A stretch of 64,000 nucleotides of DNA, taken from NCBI GenBank assembly GCA_021787735.1, contig JAJYLL010000008.1:1-64000 (forward strand). Reading direction: 5' to 3'. Below, piece by piece: positions 54,809 to 62,512 of the stretch. Numbering within the stretch: position 1 is the stretch's first letter; each line of letters starts with the position of its first letter. Below the pieces are notes generated by a model, which worked only from the letters and a program-made list of their open reading frames with translations, ran no database searches and was not told where the DNA came from. The DNA is from Acidobacteriota bacterium (GTDB lineage Bacteria > Acidobacteriota > Terriglobia > UBA7540). The position numbers were made by a program, and so were the translations under genes.

Positions 54809-55282
54809 ATGGACAGCGACCATCGCTTCAGTTCATCTGCAATTCATCCGCTGGCGGGCCTAGCGGTAGCAGCGCTGGTGGCTTTCGCCGTTGCGGCCCT
54901 GGCAAGTTGCCGTGGCGCAAAGCAGGCCGTGAAGTCCGCTCCCACGCCGGAAGAAACAGCGTACATCCAGAATATCAAACTCACGCCCGGCCGAGCGGAG
55001 GCCGCGCAGAACTTCCTGCAGCATACCGTAACCACTGTCTACGGCACGGTAACCAATAAGGGCAACAAAACCGTTCTCTATCTTGAAATCAGCCTGACGT
55101 TTTCCGACATCGAAGGGAAACCGATCGAGGAGAGAAAAGCCTATCCTATAAGTGGCACCACTCTTCCCCTTAAACCCGGCGAGACGAGCGAGTTCCGCGT
55201 TTCGTTCGACCAGGTTCCGGTCATGTGGAACCAGGCCGTGCCCCGGATGGCGCCGGTGCGCGTGATCCTTGCCGGCGAATAA
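54809..55282 (+). CDS. Small lipoprotein with FxLYD-like domain
   Basis: A 157-residue protein with a lipobox LASC (Cys34) after a hydrophobic helix (GLAVAALVAFAVAALAS). The mature part (VYGTVTNKGNKTVLYLEISLTFSDIEGKPIEERKAYP and then GETSEFRVSFDQVP) is an immunoglobulin-like beta domain of the FxLYD type often found in lipoproteins. It is 30 bases after pmbA on the same strand but shows no further link. Function unknown. Confidence 0.8.
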   Translation: MDSDHRFSSSAIHPLAGLAVAALVAFAVAALASCRGAKQAVKSAPTPEETAYIQNIKLTPGRAEAAQNFLQHTVTTVYGTVTNKGNKTVLYLEISLTFSDIEGKPIEERKAYPISGTTLPLKPGETSEFRVSFDQVPVMWNQAVPRMAPVRVILAGE

Positions 55283-55353
55283 ACAGGCTTGCCCCATTGC
55301 CTTGTATCGTTCAACCTGAATGTGTCAGGGCCTTTTCGCAGGGTCTTTCGCGC

Positions 55354-56100
55354 TCAGCGGCCCACTTCCAAGCGCGTGATCAGCGGCTCCGGCAAATCCG
55401 CCTTGCGCATCTTTTCCTGGGTCATGGCCATATCGTAAGGCGTCCGGTAGAAATCAATCTGTTTCTTCTCAGTATCAAGAATGGCAAAAGCCGCGCGCCC
55501 GTCGCCGTCGCGTGGCTGGCCGATCGAACCGGGATTGATGAGGTAACGAGCATTCTCCTGAAGTGTAATGCTGGTGGGCTCGCCGTCCTTAATGGGTGTT
55601 AGATGAACTGACTGGAGGCGCTTGTCAGCCGTTAGCACGAAGCCGCCCTGGTGGTGGCTGTGTCCGAAAAAAACCAGAGGTGCGGGATCGGACTGGAAAG
55701 CCTCCACCGCCCCCAGCGAATCAAAGATGTATTCGTCCTCGCCGATGGGCGAGCCGTGGACAATCTCGATACCATCAATCTGGATAGGGCCGTTCGGAAG
55801 GTTGCGCAGAAATTCAAAATGATCGGGAGTAAGTTGCCACTGCGTCCACTCGGCCGCCGCGCGGGCCAGGTAATTGAAGTCTTCGGCGTCGGTCAGGCCG
55901 CAGCACGCCTTGTCATGATTGCCACGCACGATCACCGCGGCAAGCGGTTGCAGGCGGTCAATCACCGCGTTGGGATCGGGCCCGTAACCCACCAGGTCTC
56001 CCAGGCACAGCACCCTGTCGTATCTGCCATCAGAAGTCGCGAGGCACTTTTCCAGTGCCTCAAGGTTCGAATGGATGTCACTCAGAATCAGGTACCGCAC
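55354..56100 (-). CDS. Metallophosphoesterase (YfcE/MJ0936-like)
   Basis: A 248-residue calcineurin-like phosphoesterase. The metal-binding blocks are in order: LSDIHSNLEAL, CLGDLVGYGPDP, VRGNHDKACCGL, VHGSP and FFGHSHHQGGF, and the C-terminal INPGSIGQPRDGD is typical of the YfcE/MJ0936 branch. Two metal ions (Mn or similar) would be bound; the natural substrate is not predictable. Convergent with the lipoprotein gene. The N-terminus MRYLILSDIHSN fixes the start. Confidence 0.92.
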   Translation of the reverse strand: MRYLILSDIHSNLEALEKCLATSDGRYDRVLCLGDLVGYGPDPNAVIDRLQPLAAVIVRGNHDKACCGLTDAEDFNYLARAAAEWTQWQLTPDHFEFLRNLPNGPIQIDGIEIVHGSPIGEDEYIFDSLGAVEAFQSDPAPLVFFGHSHHQGGFVLTADKRLQSVHLTPIKDGEPTSITLQENARYLINPGSIGQPRDGDGRAAFAILDTEKKQIDFYRTPYDMAMTQEKMRKADLPEPLITRLEVGR

Positions 56101-56517
56101 CCAAACCTCCAGTGTTCTGATTATAACCTTTGATGTCCCTCAATAAATCCAACCTATTTCGATGGCAGTTTCCCTGCCAGACTTGCCGTCACCCCGGTAA
56201 GCAGTGTGCTGCTGATCCCTGAACGTTCAGGTTGCGCGCGGCAAGCGGAAGGGCAGTTTGCATCGGAAGCAGGAGGCAACGCGCGAACCCAATGCTTATC
56301 CTGGCGGGAAAATACAGTTTGGCCGCCAGGGAATACTGGCACGCCATTTTTTCAAGCCCCTACATTAGGAACATTTTGCTATACTTCGGGTTATCCAGCT
56401 GGTTTCGTCGCGAAACCAGAAAGGCGTGGCCGTTTCTTCCCTCTCATTGTCGGCCGCGGACCGACATTCCCGAGCGAATGAAACGAAAGGACCATCTGTT
56501 TTCTGGAGGTGATCGAA
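56101..56517. other. 417-base divergent intergenic region
   Basis: No gene seen; frames on both strands (56154-56342, 56206-56481) lack start signals. It holds the extended -10 of the secreted protein gene at 56380-56385 and a leader of about 130 bases. Confidence 0.4.
56377..56385 (+). promoter_or_regulatory. Extended -10 (TGCTATACT) upstream of the Met-rich secreted protein gene
   Basis: TGC followed by TATACT (56380-56385). No good -35, but extended -10 promoters need none. The leader would be about 130 bases. Confidence 0.4.
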
Positions 56518-57180
56518 ATGAACTTCCCTCGTAAGGCAGCCTTTCTTTGTGCATTGATCGTGGGCGTCACAGCAGGAGCCGCGGCGCAGTTCGGCCAGCA
56601 GGGACCGCGCGCGCCGCAAATCCCGACGCCCTTCACACCGGTGGTGGGTTCAGGCGCACAGTACAAAGTGGCAATGAAAGACGGTGACATGAGCTTCACC
56701 TATGCCGTGGTCGGCAAAGAAAAGGTGGACGGAAACGACGGTTACTGGCTCGAGATCCGGTCAGAGGGCGGCAAGCTGAACGGTGAAATGGTGATGAAAG
56801 AACTCACGGTGTTGAACGGATCGCACCCGCAGATCAAGCGCATGATCATGCAGCCTCCCGGCCAGCCCGCTATGGAAATGCCTGCGGGCATGATGGACAT
56901 GATGCGGCAACACATGGCGGAAAACGGGGACGCCGCAAAAAACAATATGGGAGAGAAGATCGGGACCGAAAGCATCACCGTCCCAGGAGGAACGTTTGAG
57001 TGCGAACACTACCGCCGGCAGGAAAACGGCAAGACCGTGGACTATTGGATTTCCAGCAAAGTTCCGCCGTACAGCCTGGTTAAAATGACCGGCCCCGACG
57101 TTTCCATGGTCCTGGAAAAAGTCCTGGAGAACCAAACCTCTCACATCAAGGGCGAGCCGCAGAAGATGCCGAACTTCTGA
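56518..57180 (+). CDS. Secreted protein of unknown function with Met-rich segment
   Basis: A 220-residue protein with a signal peptide (AAFLCALIVGVTAGAAA). ATG 56518 has GGAGGTGAT upstream at ideal spacing; a GTG nine bases earlier would sit on that site. The mature protein begins with a Pro/Gln-rich stretch and then a beta-rich domain (QYKVAMKDGDMSFTYAVVGKEKVDGNDGYWLEI). The central part from IMQPPGQPAMEMPAG through MMDMMRQHMAENGD is Met-rich, with about nine Met and one His in 40 residues. The last part has GGTFECEHYRRQENGKTVDYWISSKVPPYSLVKM, as seen in uncharacterised acidobacterial secreted proteins. Possible metal binding is inference. Confidence 0.8.
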   Translation: MNFPRKAAFLCALIVGVTAGAAAQFGQQGPRAPQIPTPFTPVVGSGAQYKVAMKDGDMSFTYAVVGKEKVDGNDGYWLEIRSEGGKLNGEMVMKELTVLNGSHPQIKRMIMQPPGQPAMEMPAGMMDMMRQHMAENGDAAKNNMGEKIGTESITVPGGTFECEHYRRQENGKTVDYWISSKVPPYSLVKMTGPDVSMVLEKVLENQTSHIKGEPQKMPNF

Positions 57181-57431
57181 TCCTGCATCTTACGGTTGCA
57201 TCCGGCGCTCTGCACGGGAAGCAGCGCTGGCGTCCATCCACCGTGAATTTCCCTGGTCCGCACCTGCCGAGTCGAGGTGTGCGCCAGCCGCCCGCCAAAT
57301 AGGCATTGCGTTCAACTCAAGCGCAATGTATTTTACATGCTGGGGCTTCCACATCTCAAAAATCCGGGTGCGATCACACGCATCCGTCATAGCAGCCGCA
57401 GGCGATAGCGCCGGGCTGGGGAGGAAAATGT

Positions 57432-58460
57432 ATGTCAACTTCACCGCATCCACCGACGGGTGCGCCGAACCCGGGAGTGGTTTTTGAAACCTTAATGGCC
57501 TACCAGCGGACGGCCGCGCTTAGGGCGGCGATTGAGCTTGACCTGTTCAAGGCCATTGGAGAAGGGCCTGGCGATGTTCAGTCACTGGCGAGGCAATGTT
57601 CAGCTTCTGAGCGCGGTATTCGCATTCTGTGCGATTACCTGACGATCGTCGGCGTCATCAAGAAGGATGGCAGCAGCTACTACCACACTCCAAGCAGCGC
57701 CCTTTTCCTCGATCCGCGTTCGCCGACATGTCTGGCCGCAACGGCACGGTTTCTGGGGGATCCTCATCTCCATGAGCCCTACGAGCAACTGGCCGAGATT
57801 GTCCGGAAAGGCACGACGATACTGCCTGGGCAAGGCACAGTTGAACCGGGAAACCCCGTCTGGGTGGAGTTTGCACACAGCATGGCTCCCATGATGGCGC
57901 CCCTGGCCGCGCCGCTCGGCACCATCGTCCTAGACGGCCACAACGGCCCCGTAAAGGTGCTCGACATTGCAGCAGGGCACGGGCTGTTCGGCATCGAAGT
58001 AGCCAAGCAGAACCCGCAGGCACACATTGTTGCGGTTGACTGGCCGGCGGTGCTGGAAGTAGCCCACGCCAATGCGCACAAGGCCGGAGTGGCCGACCGT
58101 TACACCCGGCTGCCGGGCAGCGCATTTGAGGTAGATTACGGCGGGCCCTACGACGCCGTCCTGCTCACCAATTTCCTGCACCACTTTGATGTCCCGACCT
58201 GCACCGGCCTGCTCAAGAAAGTTCACGCGGTGCTGAAACCTGGCGGGCGCGCCGCGGCGCTGGAATTTGTGCCGAATGAAGACCGCGTGTCACCGCCGAT
58301 GGCTGCTTCGTTCAGCATGACCATGCTGGCCAGCACACCGGCAGGCGATGCGTATACCTTCCGCGAACTTGAATCGATGTACCGGGATGCAGGCTTCAGG
58401 AATGTTTCCGAGCATCCCATAGCCCCGTCGCCGCACACAGTGGTGGTTGGTTACAAATAG
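57432..58460 (+). CDS. SAM-dependent methyltransferase with dimerisation domain (O-methyltransferase type)
   Basis: A 342-residue methyltransferase of the acetylserotonin/hydroxyneurosporene O-methyltransferase layout. Residues 15-105 form the winged-helix dimerisation domain (TLMAYQRTAALRAAIELDLFKAIGEGPGDVQSLARQCSASERGIRILCDYLTIVGVIKKDG). The SAM-binding domain has VLDIAAGHGLFGIEVAKQNPQAHIVAVDWPAVLEVA, DAVLLTNFLHHFDVPTCTGLLKKVHAVLKPGGRAAALEF. ATG 57432 has GGGAGGAAAA upstream. The acceptor is not predictable; no biosynthetic cluster is adjacent. Confidence 0.9.
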   Translation: MSTSPHPPTGAPNPGVVFETLMAYQRTAALRAAIELDLFKAIGEGPGDVQSLARQCSASERGIRILCDYLTIVGVIKKDGSSYYHTPSSALFLDPRSPTCLAATARFLGDPHLHEPYEQLAEIVRKGTTILPGQGTVEPGNPVWVEFAHSMAPMMAPLAAPLGTIVLDGHNGPVKVLDIAAGHGLFGIEVAKQNPQAHIVAVDWPAVLEVAHANAHKAGVADRYTRLPGSAFEVDYGGPYDAVLLTNFLHHFDVPTCTGLLKKVHAVLKPGGRAAALEFVPNEDRVSPPMAASFSMTMLASTPAGDAYTFRELESMYRDAGFRNVSEHPIAPSPHTVVVGYK

Positions 58461-58499
58461 GCGGGCAGCAACAAAGCAATGGCAGTCAGTGTCACTGAA

Positions 58500-58530
58500 G
58501 GGCCCGGTGCGTTGCGTGTGCGTCGGGCCC
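58500..58530 (+). terminator. Possible terminator hairpin after the methyltransferase gene
   Basis: A 7-bp stem GGGCCCG/CGGGCCC with a 17-base loop, 40 bases after the stop codon. The following bases are not T-rich. Confidence 0.3.
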
Positions 58531-58567
58531 TTGCTGCGTACCCATTCATTTGATGTCGAAACCCTCG

Positions 58568-58620
58568 AGTGGTACACCACTGCCGGAATTTGGCGCGTGT
58601 AGCGGCGAGTTCATCTCGCC
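58568..58620. repeat. Two adjacent palindromes before the carbonic anhydrase gene
   Basis: AGTGGT-AC-ACCACT (58568-58581) and GGCGAG-TTCAT-CTCGCC (58604-58620), both perfect. Similar GC-rich palindromes lie at 51583 and 62459. Confidence 0.4.
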
Positions 58621-58750
58621 ACGTTACGGCTAAAGCTGCCCCGACATCAAGTTGCGTATCGAACTGCCCCTCCTTGCGGCTTTTTGAGCGGATATGTTAA
58701 GTTCAATAAGTTCAAGACATCGCAGGATTTCGAGCTGATCGGGCAGGTCC

Positions 58751-59278
58751 ATGATTGCAAGTTACAAAGGCGTTGTCCCACGCGTGGCGGAATCGGCGTT
58801 TATCGCCGGGAGCGCCGATATCATCGGCGATGTCGAGATTGGTGAAAACGCCAGCATCTGGTACCAGGTGGTGCTGCGAGGCGATATCGGCCCGATCCAC
58901 GTTGGATCGCACACCAACATCCAGGATGGCTCCGTGCTGCACAGCGTGACCGGTGTTCCGGTCAATGTAGGCGATTGGGTGACAGTGGGGCATCGGGTGG
59001 TGCTGCACGGGTGCACCGTTGAGGATCATTGCCTGATCGGCATGGGCGCCATTGTGCTGAACGGGGTCCGCGTGGGCGCGGGATCGATTGTGGCCGCGGG
59101 AGCGCTGGTGCTGGAGGACACGGTAATTCCGCCGGGCAGCCTCTACGTGGGCGCGCCCGCAAAGCTGCGGCGAAAACTGAACGATGAGGACCGTGCTTTT
59201 ATCGACGCCCACGCCGGCCATTACCTGGAATATAAGGACATTTACCTGGCTGAAACCGGAAAGAAGGTCACTCCCTGA
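58751..59278 (+). CDS. Gamma-class carbonic anhydrase-like protein
   Basis: A 175-residue left-handed beta-helix protein of hexapeptide repeats. The zinc ligands His64, His81 and His86 are in place (LHS, GHRVVLHG), with spacing H-x16-H-x4-H, matching the shorter YrdA/CaiE-like gamma carbonic anhydrases. Conserved IWYQVVLRGDIGPIHVG and NIQDGSVLHS. Trimers bind metal at subunit interfaces and may interconvert CO2 and bicarbonate; some members are inactive or have other roles. It precedes hisS by 57 bases. Confidence 0.93.
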   Translation: MIASYKGVVPRVAESAFIAGSADIIGDVEIGENASIWYQVVLRGDIGPIHVGSHTNIQDGSVLHSVTGVPVNVGDWVTVGHRVVLHGCTVEDHCLIGMGAIVLNGVRVGAGSIVAAGALVLEDTVIPPGSLYVGAPAKLRRKLNDEDRAFIDAHAGHYLEYKDIYLAETGKKVTP

Positions 59279-59335
59279 CCCGGTGAGATAAACCCGGAAG
59301 AAAGCGGCCGAAAACACTTCGGGAACCAAATCAGC

Positions 59336-60649
59336 GTGTCCAAAAAGAACGAACTGATCCAATCCGTAAAAGGTACGCGCGACCTGCTGCCCGCGGACAC
59401 TCCGTTGTGGCAACGCGTGGAAGATGAAGCCCGGAAAGTTTTTGAGGCTTACAACTACCGCGAAATCCGCACGCCCGTGCTGGAGCAGACGGCTCTGTTC
59501 GCCCGCAGCGTGGGTTCGGACACCGACATTGTAACCAAAGAGATGTACACGTTCGACGACCGTGACAGCGGATCGCTGACGCTGCGCCCGGAAGCAACGG
59601 CGTCCGTGGTGCGCGCTTACATCGAGCACAGTCTCTATAATGAGCCCGGAATTCAGAAACTCTATTACTTCGGGCCCATGTTCCGCCGCGAGCGGCCGCA
59701 GAAAGGCCGCTACCGCCAGTTCTACCAGATCGGCGCGGAAGTTCTGGGCGGGGACCATCCGGCCATCGACGCCGAGGTGCTGGAAATGCTGGCGCTGCTG
59801 CTCGAACGCCTGGGCTTGAAGGAATTCAAACTGCTTGTCAACTCGGTCGGTTGCTCGAAATGCCGGCCGGAATATCTGAAGGTGTTGCGGAAGTCGCTGG
59901 ATGAGGTGAAGTCCCGCCTGTGCGAAGATTGCCAGCGGCGCTCAAACACCAATCCGCTGCGCGTGCTCGATTGCAAGATTGAGGCCGACCAGCCCATCAT
60001 CGAAGGGCTGCCCAAAATCATTGACCACCTGTGCCCGGAATGCCGGCAGCATTTTGATGCCGTGACCATGGAACTGAAACAGCGCGGCGTTGAGTTTGAG
60101 GTGGTTCCGCGGCTGGTGCGCGGGCTCGACTACTACACGCGCACAACATTTGAAATCACCAGCGGCTTGTTGGGCGCGCAGAATGCGGTGCTCGGCGGCG
60201 GCCGCTACGACGGACTATCTGAAATGCTGGGCGGGCCGCCCGCGCCGGGAATCGGATTTGCCATTGGGCAGGACCGCCTGGTGTTGACCGTGGAAGCGGC
60301 CTCGTCGCTGAAGCCTGCCCAGCCGCTTGCAGCGTACATCGCCTGGATGGGCGAGGCCACGCGCGAAGCGGCCACGATGCTGGCGCGCGAACTGCGGCGC
60401 GAGAGAATTGGAACGGAAATCAGTTATCATCCCATCAAGCTGAGAAAGGCGATGGGTGCCGCCAGCAAACTTCAGGTCCGTTACGCCATTATCATCGGCG
60501 AACAGGAAGTGGAGAGCGGAAACTATCAGGTGAAAGACATGGGCACCGGCGAACAACAGAGCGTCAGCGCCGGAGAAATCGCCGGCTTTCTGAAAGAGAA
60601 GCTGCGCGAGCCCGCACCGGCCGCAAGTCCTGTGGCCGGACAACAATGA
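59336..60649 (+). CDS. hisS: Histidyl-tRNA synthetase
   Basis: A 437-residue class II aminoacyl-tRNA synthetase. Motif 1 region YREIRTPVLEQTALF, motif 2 YYFGPMFRRERPQKGRYRQFYQIGAE, His-specific VRGLDYYTRTTFEITSGLLGAQNAVLGGGRYD and motif 3 PGIGFAIGQDRL are intact, followed by the anticodon-binding domain. Internal CysxxCys pairs (CSKCRPEYL, CEDC, CPEC) occur in the insertion domain, as in many bacterial HisRS. The start is GTG 59336 after a weak ribosome site. Confidence 0.96.
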   Translation: MSKKNELIQSVKGTRDLLPADTPLWQRVEDEARKVFEAYNYREIRTPVLEQTALFARSVGSDTDIVTKEMYTFDDRDSGSLTLRPEATASVVRAYIEHSLYNEPGIQKLYYFGPMFRRERPQKGRYRQFYQIGAEVLGGDHPAIDAEVLEMLALLLERLGLKEFKLLVNSVGCSKCRPEYLKVLRKSLDEVKSRLCEDCQRRSNTNPLRVLDCKIEADQPIIEGLPKIIDHLCPECRQHFDAVTMELKQRGVEFEVVPRLVRGLDYYTRTTFEITSGLLGAQNAVLGGGRYDGLSEMLGGPPAPGIGFAIGQDRLVLTVEAASSLKPAQPLAAYIAWMGEATREAATMLARELRRERIGTEISYHPIKLRKAMGAASKLQVRYAIIIGEQEVESGNYQVKDMGTGEQQSVSAGEIAGFLKEKLREPAPAASPVAGQQ

Positions 60650-60669
60650 TGGAAAGGTAAGGGACCACT

Positions 60670-62454
60670 TTGGCACTCGATTTACTTGGCGACCGACGAA
60701 GAACACATCATTGCGGCGAATTGCGAAAAGCTCACACCGGCCAAAAAGTTTTTCTGGCGGGCTGGGTGGCGCGGCGGCGAGACCTTGGCAACCTGATCTT
60801 TCTCGACCTGCGCGACCACACAGGCGTAGTCCAGGTGGTCGTGAACGCAGAATCGAGCCCGGAAGCGCACAAGAAGGCTGAGCTTGTTCGCTCGGAATTC
60901 GTAGTGGGAGTTGAAGGCGAAGTCGTGCTGCGCGCGCAGGGAACCCTGAACCCCCAGATTGCGACGGGCGAAGTGGAAGTGAAGGCGAGCACGCTGCTGC
61001 TGTTGAACGAAGCCAAGACTCCTCCCTTCCCGATTGAGGATGAAACGCGCACATCTGAGGACACCCGGCTGCGTTACCGGTATCTCGACTTGCGCCGCGC
61101 CCGCATGCAGCGCAACATCCGCCTGCGCCATCAGGCCTGCATGGAAACGCGCGAGCATATGGGCGGCCACGGCTTCATCGAAATCGAAACGCCTTTTATG
61201 ACGCGGTCCACGCCCGAAGGCGCGCGCGATTACCTGGTACCCAGCCGCGTCCGGCAAGGGCACTTTTATGCGCTGCCGCAGTCGCCGCAACTCTTCAAGC
61301 AGCTGTTTATGATCGCCGGCTTTGACCGTTATTTCCAGATTGTCCGCTGCTTCCGCGATGAAGACCTGCGCGCCGACCGCCAGCCGGAATTCACGCAGAT
61401 CGACGTGGAGATGGCGTTCCCGACCCGCGAAGAGCTTTTTGAGATTATCGAAGGCCTGATGCAGAAGCTGCTGTCGCTGGTGGACGTCAAAGTCGAACTT
61501 CCCTTTGCGCGACTGAGCTACGACATAGCAATGGAAAAGTACGGCTCCGACAAACCGGACTTGCGGTTCGGCCTGGAGTGGAAACGGCTTCACCTGCCCG
61601 GCGGCAAGCTGAGCGCGGTGAAAGGATTTCAGGTGACCAAGGCCCTTCGCGTTCCCGGCGCGGCCGCTCAAATTTCCCGCAGCCAGTTTGACAGGTATCA
61701 GGAAACGCTGAAGCAGATGGGGGCCGCGAATTCTGCGTATCTCATCGTGACGGACGCCGGCATCCAGTCACGAATGAAAAATGCGTTGGGCGACGATGGG
61801 CTGCAGGCCATTGTAGCCGCAACAGAAGCCCAGGCCGGCGACCTGGTGGTCCTGCTGGGAGCCGAATTGGACTCAGTGGAAAATGTGCGGGCGCTCGACC
61901 AGGCCTCCGGCTGGCTGCGGCTGGAGCTGGCCAACAAATTTGAGTTGATCAAACCCGGCCTCTGGACCTTTGCCTGGATTGTCGATTTCCCCATGTTCGA
62001 CTATGACAAGAACGAGAAGCGCTACGCGGCAATGCACCACCCGTTCACTTCTCCGCGCGAGGAAGACCTGGATAAGCTTGAATCGGACCCATCGAGCGTC
62101 AAGGCCCTTGCTTACGACCTCGTGCTGAACGGAAGCGAGATCGGCGGCGGCTCGATTCGTATGCACCGGCCTGATATCCAGAAGCGTGTTTTCCGCGTGC
62201 TCGGCCTGAGCGATGAAAAAGCGCGGGAGCGGTTTGGGTTTTTTGTAGACGCGCTGGAATACGGAGCGCCGCCCCACGGCGGCATTGCGCTGGGCGTTGA
62301 CCGCATCGTCGCTCTGCTGGCCGGCGAATCGAGCATCCGCGAAGTTATCGCATTCCCCAAAACCGCCAGCGCTACCGACCTGATGTGCGAAGCCCCCGCT
62401 ACCGTTGATCCGGAACAGCTCACCGAGTTGGGGCTGAAGATCGTGAAGTTTTGA
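60670..62454 (+). CDS. aspS: Aspartyl-tRNA synthetase (bacterial type)
   Basis: A 594-residue class II synthetase with the OB-fold anticodon domain (VFLAGWVARRRDLGNLIFLDLRDHTGVVQVVV), motif 1 and 2 (RYRYLDLRRARMQRN, IVRCFRDEDLRADRQPEFTQIDVEMAF), the bacterial GAD insertion (about residues 290-420) and motif 3 GIALGVDRIVALLAGESSIREVIAFPKT. The start TTG 60670 is preceded by AAGGTAAGGGA; no ATG fits. It lies 20 bases after hisS, so the two are probably co-transcribed. Whether it is discriminating or charges tRNA-Asn too cannot be told here. Confidence 0.96.
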   Translation: MALDLLGDRRRTHHCGELRKAHTGQKVFLAGWVARRRDLGNLIFLDLRDHTGVVQVVVNAESSPEAHKKAELVRSEFVVGVEGEVVLRAQGTLNPQIATGEVEVKASTLLLLNEAKTPPFPIEDETRTSEDTRLRYRYLDLRRARMQRNIRLRHQACMETREHMGGHGFIEIETPFMTRSTPEGARDYLVPSRVRQGHFYALPQSPQLFKQLFMIAGFDRYFQIVRCFRDEDLRADRQPEFTQIDVEMAFPTREELFEIIEGLMQKLLSLVDVKVELPFARLSYDIAMEKYGSDKPDLRFGLEWKRLHLPGGKLSAVKGFQVTKALRVPGAAAQISRSQFDRYQETLKQMGAANSAYLIVTDAGIQSRMKNALGDDGLQAIVAATEAQAGDLVVLLGAELDSVENVRALDQASGWLRLELANKFELIKPGLWTFAWIVDFPMFDYDKNEKRYAAMHHPFTSPREEDLDKLESDPSSVKALAYDLVLNGSEIGGGSIRMHRPDIQKRVFRVLGLSDEKARERFGFFVDALEYGAPPHGGIALGVDRIVALLAGESSIREVIAFPKTASATDLMCEAPATVDPEQLTELGLKIVKF

Positions 62455-62458
62455 TTCT

Positions 62459-62476
62459 CAGGGGCTGGAGCCCCTG
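62459..62476. repeat. Perfect palindrome between aspS and mutL
   Basis: CAGGGGCT-GG-AGCCCCTG, an 8-bp stem with a two-base loop, four bases after the aspS stop. It belongs to the 'CAGGGGCTGGAGCCCCTG' type of intergenic palindrome and could form an mRNA hairpin between the two genes. Confidence 0.5.
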
Positions 62477-62512
62477 AAGCGCAGTCAAGCAACCTCAGCC
62501 AGAATTAATGTC

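Noticed and set aside
58712-59758. 348-codon minus-strand frame opposite carbonic anhydrase and hisS
   Set aside because: Crosses two conserved plus-strand genes; shadow.
60682-61671. 329-codon minus-strand frame opposite aspS
   Set aside because: Antisense to aspS.
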